Assembly (NCBI GenBank): GCA_035758925.1
Contig: DASTVV010000176.1
Span: forward strand, 1 to 9,999
Reading direction: 5' to 3'
Source: DASPMP01 sp035758925
Lineage (GTDB): Bacteria > Gemmatimonadota > Gemmatimonadetes > Gemmatimonadales > Gemmatimonadaceae
DNA length: 9,999 nt
Below are positions 1-6,670 of this stretch, piece after piece. Position 1 is the first letter of the stretch; every line of letters begins with the position of its first letter. The notes under the pieces were generated by a model. That model ran no database searches. It had not been told where the DNA came from and worked only from the letters and a program-made list of their open reading frames with translations. The position numbers and the translations under genes were made by a program.

Positions 1-53
1 GCGAGGGTAACTCAGCCAGCGTGAACCGAGGTCACTTGATTGGGGTGGGGCAC

Positions 54-84
54 GAAAAAGCGGGCGGCGCTTTCGCGCCGCCCG
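54..84 (-). terminator. Rho-independent terminator of the 116-718 gene
   Basis: A perfect 10-bp GC-only stem (CGGGCGGCGC, loop TTTC, GCGCCGCCCG; 61-84) is followed on the minus strand by C, five T and C (60-54). It begins 31 nt past the stop codon of the minus-strand gene at 116-718, the expected place for its intrinsic terminator. The T-tract exists only on the minus-strand side, so termination of leftward transcription is favoured. Confidence 0.85.
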
Positions 85-115
85 CGTCCAACCCCCCACT
101 CTGGGTTAACCCGTT

Positions 116-718
116 TCAGTCTCCATCGTAGTCGAACGCGAGCCCGTCTGCCTCACGAAGCGCATCGAGCGCCGATTCGAGCGGGCGAAACACAGGTGCC
201 GTCAAGCCGACAATCGGGCCCAGCGTCACGTTGATCGCGCGCCGCGCTCCTTCGGGCCAATCCGGCATGGACAAGCCGGCTACCAGCCGACGAATGAGCT
301 GGCCACACTCCCTGAGGAGCTGCGCGGCCGTCGCGTGCAGCGTGTCCAGCGGAATCTCGAGATCACGAGTCACGAGCTGACCCGTAGTCGCGTCGCGCCA
401 CGCGGCGTCTCCTACCGCACCGCGCTCGGGCCACACGCCGAGGTGTTGAATGGCCGTGGGCCGGTTCGACGCGCGGCCACCCGGTTGGCCGCGATGTATT
501 TCGACGGCGGCCGCCAGCGCCAACGCCAGCGATTCCGCGCTCGGCTCGCCGTAGATCGTCACGATATCCCGTGACGGGCGTTCCACGTCGAGCGACGAAG
601 GCACGGAGTTGACGTGCGCCAGGACAGCCGAGTGCTCGGGATTCTCTTCGAGCATTACGAGGATGTCCATGCTGCCCGCGTCCTCCACTTGTCCAGTGGT
701 TGACTGCATCGACTCCAT
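116..718 (-). CDS. Hypothetical protein, unrecognised family (200 aa)
   Basis: I do not recognise this protein. From the preferred start (MESMQSTTGQ) it is 200 residues, soluble, with no signal peptide or membrane segment. The N-terminal half alternates hydrophobic and acidic stretches (DILVMLEENPEHSAVL, DIVTIYGEPSAESLALALAA). The C-terminal half is probably helical (LHATAAQLLRECGQLIRRLV) and ends acidic (AFDYDGD). The open frame extends upstream to an ATG at 847, but the start at 718 is preferred because GGAG lies 5 nt before it and the upstream 43 residues overlap likely promoter DNA. It is probably monocistronic: the preceding minus-strand gene ends in a strong terminator (979-1010) and this gene has its own (54-84). 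A long plus-strand open frame overlaps it but shows no domain. Confidence that this is a gene is good; its function is unknown. Confidence 0.72.
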   Translation of the reverse strand: MESMQSTTGQVEDAGSMDILVMLEENPEHSAVLAHVNSVPSSLDVERPSRDIVTIYGEPSAESLALALAAAVEIHRGQPGGRASNRPTAIQHLGVWPERGAVGDAAWRDATTGQLVTRDLEIPLDTLHATAAQLLRECGQLIRRLVAGLSMPDWPEGARRAINVTLGPIVGLTAPVFRPLESALDALREADGLAFDYDGD

Positions 719-723
719 TTTCA

Positions 724-727
724 CTCC
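724..727 (-). promoter_or_regulatory. Ribosome binding site deciding the start at 718
   Basis: On the minus strand GGAG is followed by five nucleotides (TGAAA) and then ATG at 718-716. This is the best Shine-Dalgarno match upstream of the frame and the reason for choosing the internal ATG over the one at 847. Confidence 0.65.
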
Positions 728-783
728 ACTACCTGACTCGCCATTAACAAAGCGATACGAGCCATACGACACGACAACGATCG

Positions 784-801
784 GAAAGTTCCGAAAGTTC
801 C
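784..801. repeat. Perfect 9-bp tandem duplication GAAAGTTCC
   Basis: GAAAGTTCC occurs twice back to back (784-792, 793-801), about 65-80 bp upstream of the ATG at 718. With the preceding G and the trailing sequence it makes partial GGAA...TTCC dyads, the kind of layout a regulator binding site can have. No regulator is identified. Confidence 0.5.
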
Positions 802-978
802 AAAGAACCCGGCCCAACGGCGCCGCGCTCGGCACTGCAAAAGGCATATCGCGTGCCCACTACAGCGTTCGACCTGACAACTACTTCATGCCCGTGCCGC
901 GTCACTATGTCCACGAATCGCGTGTCACGGCGTCACAACATGTGTCATTCCGCGCACCCCACTTGCATTTCGCGTCAG

Positions 979-1010
979 AAAAAAAAGGCCCCGCCAGCGG
1001 TGACGGGGCC
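979..1010 (-). terminator. Rho-independent terminator of the lipoprotein gene
   Basis: A 7-bp stem GGCCCCG / CGGGGCC (987-993 with 1004-1010) around a 10-nt loop is followed on the minus strand by eight consecutive T (986-979). It lies 21 nt beyond the stop codon at 1034-1032. This is a textbook intrinsic terminator and separates the lipoprotein gene from the hypothetical gene downstream. Confidence 0.92.
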
Positions 1011-1031
1011 CTTCTTCATCAGTGTGTCGCA

Positions 1032-1715
1032 CTATTGCAACAGGTTGTCGTCACAGCTCGAATCGTCACAGGCCCTGCCGCTGCGAACGTAGTAGCCGGA
1101 GAAGTGATAGATCCTGCGCGTCACCCAACCGGTCGCGACGCCCTTCTTCGTTTCGAAGGCAGTGGCCAACTCCGGGAACTGCGCGGTCTCATCGATCAGG
1201 ACGTAGTCGTCGCCGACCCGAGTCGAGTACCAGATCGCGAAACGCTCCTCCAACTCGGTGGTGACGCGCTCGCCCTTGAGCTCCTTGAGGTGGGCCGAGA
1301 GCGTGACCACCTTGCCCGGATCGAAGCGAATGTCCGGGCTGATGTCGATCTGCGTACGGCCTTCATCCGACCAGACCGTTGCGGAGACCGTGATGTCGGA
1401 GCGCAGCGTCTCGCACGGCTGGGTCCAGAAATCCGGACCGTAGCTGGAAGTGGCGGGATCGCAAACGGCGCCCGCGGGATAGTCGAGCACGAATCCGCCC
1501 ACGCGAACGCGGCCGCCTTTCGCGCGGAGCACCAACTTGACTGTGCGGGGCTCGCCATTGACGCGAGCCAAAGCTGTTCCGCCGAATGCCGTGAGAGTGG
1601 GATTGGCAGACCGGCTTGCGTTCGGCGTCGGCGCGACCGAGTCGCTGCACGCGGCCGCGAGGAGGAGTGCGCCCGCGATCAGGATGGGGACGTAGCGACG
1701 AATCGAGTATTCCAT
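1032..1715 (-). CDS. Secreted lipoprotein of unknown function, possibly with a ZU5-like fold (227 aa)
   Basis: The N-terminus is a short signal peptide: basic MEYSIRR, hydrophobic core YVPILIAGALLLAAA, then Cys23 followed by SDS. The lipobox has Ala rather than Leu at -3 (LAAAC), slightly off consensus, but the overall pattern is that of a lipoprotein whose mature form starts at Cys23. A proline/serine linker (about 24-42) precedes a beta-rich domain (about 43-210) with GGFVLDYPAGAV, an ITVSATVWSDEGRTQID strand pair and PDIRFDPGKVVTLS. That order (GG-hydrophobic-P-x-GA, then F-x-P-G-K) resembles ZU5-type domains, but this is a reading by eye. Four further cysteines (85, 101, 216, 221) could form two disulfides in an exported protein. 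No clear Shine-Dalgarno precedes the ATG. The gap of 116 bp to the upstream ATPase gene shows no T-tract terminator, so read-through is possible. Confidence 0.85.
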   Translation of the reverse strand: MEYSIRRYVPILIAGALLLAAACSDSVAPTPNASRSANPTLTAFGGTALARVNGEPRTVKLVLRAKGGRVRVGGFVLDYPAGAVCDPATSSYGPDFWTQPCETLRSDITVSATVWSDEGRTQIDISPDIRFDPGKVVTLSAHLKELKGERVTTELEERFAIWYSTRVGDDYVLIDETAQFPELATAFETKKGVATGWVTRRIYHFSGYYVRSGRACDDSSCDDNLLQ

Positions 1716-1831
1716 GGCGTTGAAAGGAGAGCTCGCACGCCAGGCCTTGATTCGGCAGCCAGCGTCGGCCCCCGCTGATTCAGGAGGAGGGAACTACCTT
1801 GCGCTGAGATATCTACAGCCGGGCTGGACGC

Positions 1832-4800
1832 CTAGCCGTGAGGTGAATCACCTGCTTCGTCCCGCGCCTGGAGACCCACCAAGTCCTGGTATTTGCGGGT
1901 TAACTCCGCGAAGCCAAGTGTTCCGACGTCCTGGGAGAATCGCTCCATTGCAGACCGCAAAAGTTGCGGATCTATGGAGTGGAGGACGTCCGCAACAGAT
2001 GCGGTGAGCCACGCGGCACTCGACATGTCCGCGTGCTCCGCGAGATTCCGCGCCGCGTCGAACAGCTGCAGCGCTTCCTGCGACCTGCCTTCCGCCGCGG
2101 CGACGCGAACGCGTAGCGTCTCGACGAGCTCGCGTCCCTGGAACCAGCCGTCCAGTCCCGCCATGCGGTGCTCGACCGCGGCGAGCGGCACCTTGGCGCT
2201 ATCGAGCTTGCCCATTTCCAGCAGACAGATCCCTTCGCCAGCCATCGCACCGATCTCGACGTCCACCTGACCGATGCGCTGTGCGAGCGAAGCGGTGGCC
2301 TCGTACAGCTCGGCGCCCGACGAAAAATCTTTCCGCTCGCGATCCAGGTTGGCCATGTTGTACAGCACGTACAACTGCAACTCGCTGTTCTTCACGGCGG
2401 CGAACAGCGCGAGAGCGTCGCCATAGAGCTCGCGGGCGCGCTCGTGATCGCCGAGCTTCTGCATCATGACGCCGAGGTTGAGCGACGCCATGCCGGACAG
2501 GTCCGGCATGCCCGCGGCCCGGGCCAGGGAAATGGCGATCGTCAGGGACTTCCTCGCGTCGTCGTGCCTGCCCTCGAGGTGCGCAACGATTCCCAGGTTG
2601 CTGTGGCAGCCCGCCTGGCCGCGCACGTTGCCCACGATCTGAAAGAGCTCCAGCGCCCGCTCGTAGTACTGTCGGGCGCGTCTCGGGTCCTCCTGTTCGA
2701 CCGTGATGGCCAGGCGGTTGAGCGCCCCGGCCAGCAGCAGGTCGTCGTCCACCTGCTCCGCCATCTTCACGCATTCGGCGGCGAGACGCTCGGCTTCCTT
2801 GGACTCGCCCAGACGGCCGTAGGTCTGCGAGAGCATGGTGAGGATCTCGACGCGCTCACGCACCGACCCCAGCGCCTCGGCCTCTTCGTCCAGAGCACGC
2901 AATGCGTCGAGCGTGACGCGGGCGTGCTGGCCCAGCTCCTTGCGGGCGCGCTCCCGCATGCGGCGAAGCGTCAGCGCGCGATGTCGGTCGCCTTGCCCCG
3001 CGAACCACTCGATGGCCAGATCGCACAGCTCCTCGGCCTCGTCGTACCGGCCGAGGGTTTCGGCGAGATGAGCCAGCCGGATACGGACCTCGGCCAGCTC
3101 TCCCGGGGAGGTCGAGTCCCGAGCCGCAATCTGGAGGAACTCGCCAGCGGCGTCGTACGAGTAGACGCTTTCGGCGTGCGTCGCGGCCTCGAGCGCATAC
3201 TTGTACGCCTCGGCCGCACAGCCGGCCATATCGAAATGCACGGCGGTTTCCGCGGCCGTTCGAGGGCGCGTCTCCAGCGCTCTCGCGACGCGTTCGTGCG
3301 CACCAGCCAGCCTGTCGCCGGGAATGGACGCCACGAGCGCATCCGCGATGCGGGCATGCGAGAACGCCTGGCCGCCACCGCCGCGCTCGTAGTTGGGCTG
3401 CAGGATGTCGGTGGAGATCGCCTCGCTGATGGCCCTGCGTACGTTCTCGGGCGTCCCGACATTGGACGCCAGCAGCATCTCCACTTCGAATTCGCGCCCG
3501 AGCACCGCCGCCGTTCCGAGCACGTCCTGCGTGGCGGGCGAGAGGTGCGACAGCCTTCGCGCGATCACCGCGTCAATGCCGGTGGGCAGCTGAAGCTCCG
3601 AGGGCGGTGTCCACTCCCAGCGCTCGCCGTTATGCCAGAGCGACTGCTCCTCCACCATGCAGCGCAGCAGCTGCGCGATGACGAGCGGGTTGCCTTCCGT
3701 GTGGCGGTAGACGTACGCAAGCAGTTCGCGGCCCACTTCCTGGCGATTCATCGCCGCCTCGAGCCACCGCTTCACCTCGTCGCGAGTCAGACGAGAGAGG
3801 CGCACCTCATGGTAGTAGTCGATGCGCTCGAGCGTCCTGCGGCGCTGAGCGATGTCGGACTGACCAGGGTCGTCGCGGATGGTGACGCCAACCAGGATGC
3901 GCTCGCGCTCGAGCTGCGTGAGAAGGTGATCCAGGACGTCCCACGACGCGTCGTCCACCCACTGCATCTCATCGAGAATCAGGACGAGCGGGCGCGAGCG
4001 AGCCGCGAGCCGGACGTATTCGGACAGCTCCTCCAGTAGGCGATACTTGCTGCCCGCGCGACCTTCAGCCGTACCAGGAATACCGGCGTCGAGGTTCGTG
4101 AGCTCATGCCAGGTGCGCGATGGCGCATCCGGGAGACGCCGCAGCGCCTGGAGCACCTGACTCCAGATGCCGTAGGGCGTGCGCACGCTGCCCATCTTGG
4201 CGCGGGCAATCACCATGGACCCGCCACGCAGGCGAACCTCGGGCTCCAGCTGGCGAAGCAGGGCGCTGCGACCGGATCCAGCCTCGCCAATCACGGCGAC
4301 AGCGCGCGGAGATCCGGCGATCGCCTCGTCCAGCCAGCGCCGCAGCGAGGTCAGCTCCTCGGTGCGGCCAATGAAGCGACCGATGTCGAACGACCGGCCC
4401 GCGCGCTCGCCCGGCTTGGCAGGCGCGACCACGGAACCGTCGCCGCCACCGCTGCCGATCGTAGCGCACGCACCGCGAGCGGCGTTCACCAGGACATCCA
4501 TGTCATCGCCGTGACGCGGAGCGGATGCAACGCCCATCGATGCCGTCACGCCGATGCGCCGCCCCTCACCACCGCTCCCGGCAAAAGCGTGATTGCGGAT
4601 GGCGGCGCAGAGGCGCCCGGCCACCTGGCTGCCCTGTTGCTGAGCGGCGCCCTGAAGCAGAACCAAGAACTCCTCGGGTGACGCGTGCGCAACGACGTCA
4701 CCGCTGCGGAGATTGCGTCGCACGAGCTCCACCACCTGCTCCCGAAGCGCGGCGCTATTGACCACGTCGCCAGTGGCACTCGGCGCTGAACCGTTGCCGT

Positions 4801-4969
4801 CCACCTTCACCGCAATCAGCGACACGGGAGCTTCGCCGCCCACTGCCGCCGCAATCGAAGGACGGGCTAGGTTGGCGAACTCATCAGCCGACGTGGTCAG
4901 CTGCGCGCGAGTTGCTCGGGTAGGGCGTTCCAGCACTAGTGATTGGTGGGCAGGATCCTGGTGTAACAA
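1832..4969 (-). CDS. Degenerate GGDEF-like domain / STAND (AAA_16-type) ATPase / TPR signalling protein (1045 aa)
   Basis: This is a cytoplasmic multidomain protein with no signal peptide or membrane segment. Residues about 50-182 look like a GGDEF domain: LIAVKVD stands where DxD is usual, RSGD (88-91) matches the RxxD inhibitory site, SPEEF (97-101) replaces GGDEF exactly five residues later, and VTASMGVASAP matches the late conserved strand. Residues about 196-560 are a STAND/AAA_16-type ATPase with GEAGSGRS Walker A (228-235, Arg in place of Lys234), LVLILDEMQWVDD Walker B (328-340), TEGNPLVIAQLL (424-435), LPTGIDAVIARRL (461-473) and FSHARIADALV (536-546). Residues about 570-985 form a TPR superhelix. 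No HTH is seen at the C-terminus, so it is not a LAL/LuxR-type regulator. Such proteins usually switch on by nucleotide-driven oligomerisation; the partner here is unknown. The annotated start is TTG without a Shine-Dalgarno; ATT at 4972 or 4978, or GTG at 4936, cannot be excluded. All fall before the first domain. Confidence 0.9.
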   Translation of the reverse strand: MLHQDPAHQSLVLERPTRATRAQLTTSADEFANLARPSIAAAVGGEAPVSLIAVKVDGNGSAPSATGDVVNSAALREQVVELVRRNLRSGDVVAHASPEEFLVLLQGAAQQQGSQVAGRLCAAIRNHAFAGSGGEGRRIGVTASMGVASAPRHGDDMDVLVNAARGACATIGSGGGDGSVVAPAKPGERAGRSFDIGRFIGRTEELTSLRRWLDEAIAGSPRAVAVIGEAGSGRSALLRQLEPEVRLRGGSMVIARAKMGSVRTPYGIWSQVLQALRRLPDAPSRTWHELTNLDAGIPGTAEGRAGSKYRLLEELSEYVRLAARSRPLVLILDEMQWVDDASWDVLDHLLTQLERERILVGVTIRDDPGQSDIAQRRRTLERIDYYHEVRLSRLTRDEVKRWLEAAMNRQEVGRELLAYVYRHTEGNPLVIAQLLRCMVEEQSLWHNGERWEWTPPSELQLPTGIDAVIARRLSHLSPATQDVLGTAAVLGREFEVEMLLASNVGTPENVRRAISEAISTDILQPNYERGGGGQAFSHARIADALVASIPGDRLAGAHERVARALETRPRTAAETAVHFDMAGCAAEAYKYALEAATHAESVYSYDAAGEFLQIAARDSTSPGELAEVRIRLAHLAETLGRYDEAEELCDLAIEWFAGQGDRHRALTLRRMRERARKELGQHARVTLDALRALDEEAEALGSVRERVEILTMLSQTYGRLGESKEAERLAAECVKMAEQVDDDLLLAGALNRLAITVEQEDPRRARQYYERALELFQIVGNVRGQAGCHSNLGIVAHLEGRHDDARKSLTIAISLARAAGMPDLSGMASLNLGVMMQKLGDHERARELYGDALALFAAVKNSELQLYVLYNMANLDRERKDFSSGAELYEATASLAQRIGQVDVEIGAMAGEGICLLEMGKLDSAKVPLAAVEHRMAGLDGWFQGRELVETLRVRVAAAEGRSQEALQLFDAARNLAEHADMSSAAWLTASVADVLHSIDPQLLRSAMERFSQDVGTLGFAELTRKYQDLVGLQARDEAGDSPHG

Positions 4970-4972
4970 AAT

Positions 4973-5000
4973 GTGAATGGGGGGAGCAAATGGGAATGGG
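4973..5000. repeat. G-rich hexamer arm (AATGGG type), inverted partner of 5119-5168
   Basis: On the plus strand this reads GTGAATGG, a G run, AGCAAATGGGAATGGGA. Its reverse complement is built from the same CCCATT words as the array at 5119-5168, including the matching GTGAAT interruption. The two arms are therefore an imperfect inverted repeat flanking the 16-17 bp units between them. It lies directly upstream of the ATPase start codon. Confidence 0.7.
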
Positions 5001-5001
5001 A

Positions 5002-5101
5002 GCGGACTGCGTAAAGGCGCGAACCGTCAGACCGCGCAGACTGCTAGGGCGCAAACTGCCAGAGGCGCAAACCGCCCAACGGCGCGAACTGCCAAACGGC
5101 G
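5002..5101. repeat. Imperfect 16-17 bp tandem repeat, about six units
   Basis: Units begin at 5016, 5032, 5048, 5064 and 5081, with a partial unit at 5002-5015 and a truncated GGCG at 5098-5101. The consensus is approximately GGCGCAAACTGCCAGA; examples are GGCGCGAACCGTCAGA and GGCGCGAACTGCCAAAC. Unit length drifts from 16 to 17 bp. There are no spacers, so this is not CRISPR, and the period is not a multiple of three, so it is not a coding repeat. It fills the centre of the divergent promoter region between the ATPase gene and the DUF1800 operon. Confidence 0.75.
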
Positions 5102-5118
5102 TGGGGGCTGAAGTCGCG

Positions 5119-5168
5119 CCCATTCCCATTCCCACTCCCATTCCCATTCACACTCCCATTCCCATTCC
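5119..5168. repeat. CCCATT hexanucleotide array with G-quadruplex potential on the minus strand
   Basis: CCC runs start at 5119, 5125, 5131, 5137, 5143, 5155 and 5161. The first five are exactly 6 nt apart with loops ATT or ACT. The minus strand thus carries five consecutive GGG runs with 3-nt loops, well beyond the four needed for a standard G3-N3 quadruplex, plus two more runs. The G-rich strand is the non-template strand for the leftward ATPase gene and the template strand for the DUF1800 operon. If the ATPase promoter lies to the right of it, the quadruplex would sit in the 5' leader of that mRNA. Confidence 0.8.
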
Positions 5169-5215
5169 GCAGTCGGGCAATTAACGGAACTTCGTCCGGA
5201 GTCGTCTATCTACAT

Positions 5216-6667
5216 ATGCGGCGACTGATCCTCGGGACGGTTGTGGCCTGTATCGCCTGTTCGGGCGGGACCTCGGCCCCGCACCTTGCCCGTATCGCGC
5301 CGATACAGTCGGAGCTCACGCGCGATGAGCAGATCGCCCACGCGCTGAGCCGTCTCTCGTACGGGGCCCGGCCAGGCGACATCGATTTGGTCAGGCGCGT
5401 CGGTCTGGAGCGCTGGATCGCGCTGCAACTGACGCCTGAACGGATCAAGGATCCTGCGGGCGACTCCGCCGTGGCATCCTATGAATCGCTCGCCACACCG
5501 ACCAACGAGCTGACCGCGGCCTTCCGCGAGGTTCGGATGGCACGCCGCGATACAACGCGGCGGGGTGAACCCGCAATAATGCAAAGCCGACGCGATCTCC
5601 AGATGGCCGTGAATGAGGTGGGATCGGCCAAGCTGGCCCGCGCCGTGGTGAGCGAGCGACAGCTGTACGAGCAGATGGTGGACTTCTGGGAGAACCACTT
5701 CAGCGTGTTTGTCGGCAAAGGGCAGACACGCCTTTTCATTCCATCGTACGATCGCGACGTCATCCGCCCACTCGCTCTCGGCAGGTTCCGCGATCTTCTC
5801 GGCGCCGTGGCTCAGAGTCCGGCGATGCTGTTCTATCTCGACAATGCACAGAGCGGTGCTGACTCGACGCACCGTACGCTTGCTGAGCTCGGGAGAAGCT
5901 CAAGACGGCCGTTCGCTGGCCGACGCCGCCCTGGACTCAACGAGAACTACGCCCGCGAGCTCATGGAGCTGCACACACTGGGCGTCGATGGCGGCTACAC
6001 CCAACAGGACGTGATCGAGGTTGCGCGCGCGCTGACCGGATGGAGCATCGATCAGGCAGCAGGCGCGTTCGTCTTCCGCCCAGCAATTCACGATGCCGAC
6101 GAGAAAATGGTGCTCGGCTCACGTCTCGAGGCGGGACGCGGCATCGAGGACGGCGAACAGGTGCTGGACATCCTGGCCAGGCACCCGTCCACCGCGCGCT
6201 TCATCACGCGAAAGCTGGCCGTCCGGTTCGTGAGCGATTCGGCGCCGCCGGAGCTGGTGAGTCGCTGCGCGGCTGTCTTCACGAAAACCGACGGCGACAT
6301 CCGCCAGGTGGTGCAGTGCGTGGTGACGTCACCCGAGTTCTTCAGCAAGCGCGCGTATCGCGCCAAGGTGAAGACGCCGTTCGAGGTGGTTGCCAGCGCG
6401 CTCCGCGCCGCCGAGGCAACACCGGATGGCTCGCCGCGCGCGACACAGATCGTCGCGCGGCTGGGTCAACCCATCTTCGGCCGGCAGACACCTGACGGGT
6501 GGCCGGACCGTGCCGAGGAATGGGTCAACGCTGGCGCGATGGTGAACCGAGTCAATTTCGGATTGTCGCTCGCCCAGGGCCGAGCGCCCGGAGTACGACT
6601 GAAGCAGGCAAGCCTGGATAAGTCGGTGGCGAGCCTGCTCTCGTCGCCCGAGTTCCAGCGGAGGTAA
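5216..6667 (+). CDS. DUF1800 family exported protein (483 aa)
   Basis: This is a DUF1800 (PF08811) protein, an exported family of undetermined biochemistry that is often encoded beside DUF1501. Family landmarks in order are LSRLSYGARPGDID (44-57), DFWENHFSVF (156-165), SPAMLFYLDNAQ (201-212), the hallmark ENYARELMELHTLGV (243-257) followed by GGYTQQDVIEVARALTGW, HPSTARFITRKLAVRFVSD (323-341), and GRQTPDGWPDRAEEWVN (422-438). An Arg-rich segment (227-238) just before the hallmark looks slightly long for the family. The N-terminus is a short signal (MRRLILGTVVACIACSGG); Cys12 or Cys15 could be lipidated, though the lipobox is weak and the h-region short. A GGAG (5198-5201) lies 14 nt upstream of the ATG, farther than ideal, but no better in-frame start is seen. 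It is first in an operon with the DUF1501 gene, which begins 3 nt after its stop codon. Confidence 0.93.
   Translation: MRRLILGTVVACIACSGGTSAPHLARIAPIQSELTRDEQIAHALSRLSYGARPGDIDLVRRVGLERWIALQLTPERIKDPAGDSAVASYESLATPTNELTAAFREVRMARRDTTRRGEPAIMQSRRDLQMAVNEVGSAKLARAVVSERQLYEQMVDFWENHFSVFVGKGQTRLFIPSYDRDVIRPLALGRFRDLLGAVAQSPAMLFYLDNAQSGADSTHRTLAELGRSSRRPFAGRRRPGLNENYARELMELHTLGVDGGYTQQDVIEVARALTGWSIDQAAGAFVFRPAIHDADEKMVLGSRLEAGRGIEDGEQVLDILARHPSTARFITRKLAVRFVSDSAPPELVSRCAAVFTKTDGDIRQVVQCVVTSPEFFSKRAYRAKVKTPFEVVASALRAAEATPDGSPRATQIVARLGQPIFGRQTPDGWPDRAEEWVNAGAMVNRVNFGLSLAQGRAPGVRLKQASLDKSVASLLSSPEFQRR
6660..6664 (+). promoter_or_regulatory. Strong ribosome binding site of the DUF1501 gene, overlapping the DUF1800 stop region
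   Basis: GGAGG sits 6 nt before the ATG at 6671 and directly abuts the TAA stop (6665-6667) of the DUF1800 gene. This arrangement indicates translational coupling and a shared transcript. Confidence 0.8.
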
Positions 6668-6670
6668 GGC

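Larger units (their letters stand above)
719..978. other. Intergenic leader between two minus-strand genes; no gene seen
   Basis: With the adjoining terminator this is a gap of about 313 bases without a convincing gene. The part nearest 718 should hold the promoter and leader of the hypothetical gene, but I cannot pick a clear -35/-10 pair. It contains a perfect 9-bp tandem duplication (784-801). The stretch 895-975 repeats the words GCGTCAC and GTGTCA several times without clean periodicity. The short plus-strand open frame starting at 853 runs through the terminator and into the antisense of the lipoprotein gene, so it is taken as chance. Confidence 0.5.

Noticed and set aside
40..112. Copy of the TGGGGTTGG palindrome around the first terminator
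   Set aside because: TTGGGGTGGGG (40-50) and CCAACCCCCCA (88-98) look related to the DUF1501 insertion, but the match is imperfect and could be simple G/C-run similarity.
609..1778. Plus-strand open frame of 389 codons
   Set aside because: It is antisense to two minus-strand genes that have better evidence (lipoprotein signal, ribosome binding site, terminators) and it runs straight through a strong terminator. No recognisable domain.
1816..1826. Terminator after the ATPase gene (CAGCC/GGCTG hairpin)
   Set aside because: The stem is only 5 bp with a 1-nt loop and no T-tract follows on the minus strand.
2168..4039. Plus-strand open frame of 623 codons antisense to the ATPase gene
   Set aside because: It lies entirely opposite a protein with clear P-loop, Walker B and TPR motifs. 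Its translation is rich in Arg, His, Leu and Val with no domain, as expected from the mirror frame of a high-GC gene.
4424..4822. Active diguanylate cyclase
   Set aside because: GGDEF is replaced by SPEEF and the DxD metal site by KVD, so c-di-GMP synthesis is not expected.
1832..4969. LuxR/LAL-type or BTAD transcription activator
   Set aside because: The AAA-TPR core is similar, but there is no C-terminal helix-turn-helix and no N-terminal BTAD or DNA-binding domain.
5002..5101. CRISPR array or coding repeat
   Set aside because: No spacers, and the unit length drifts between 16 and 17 bp, which would break any reading frame.
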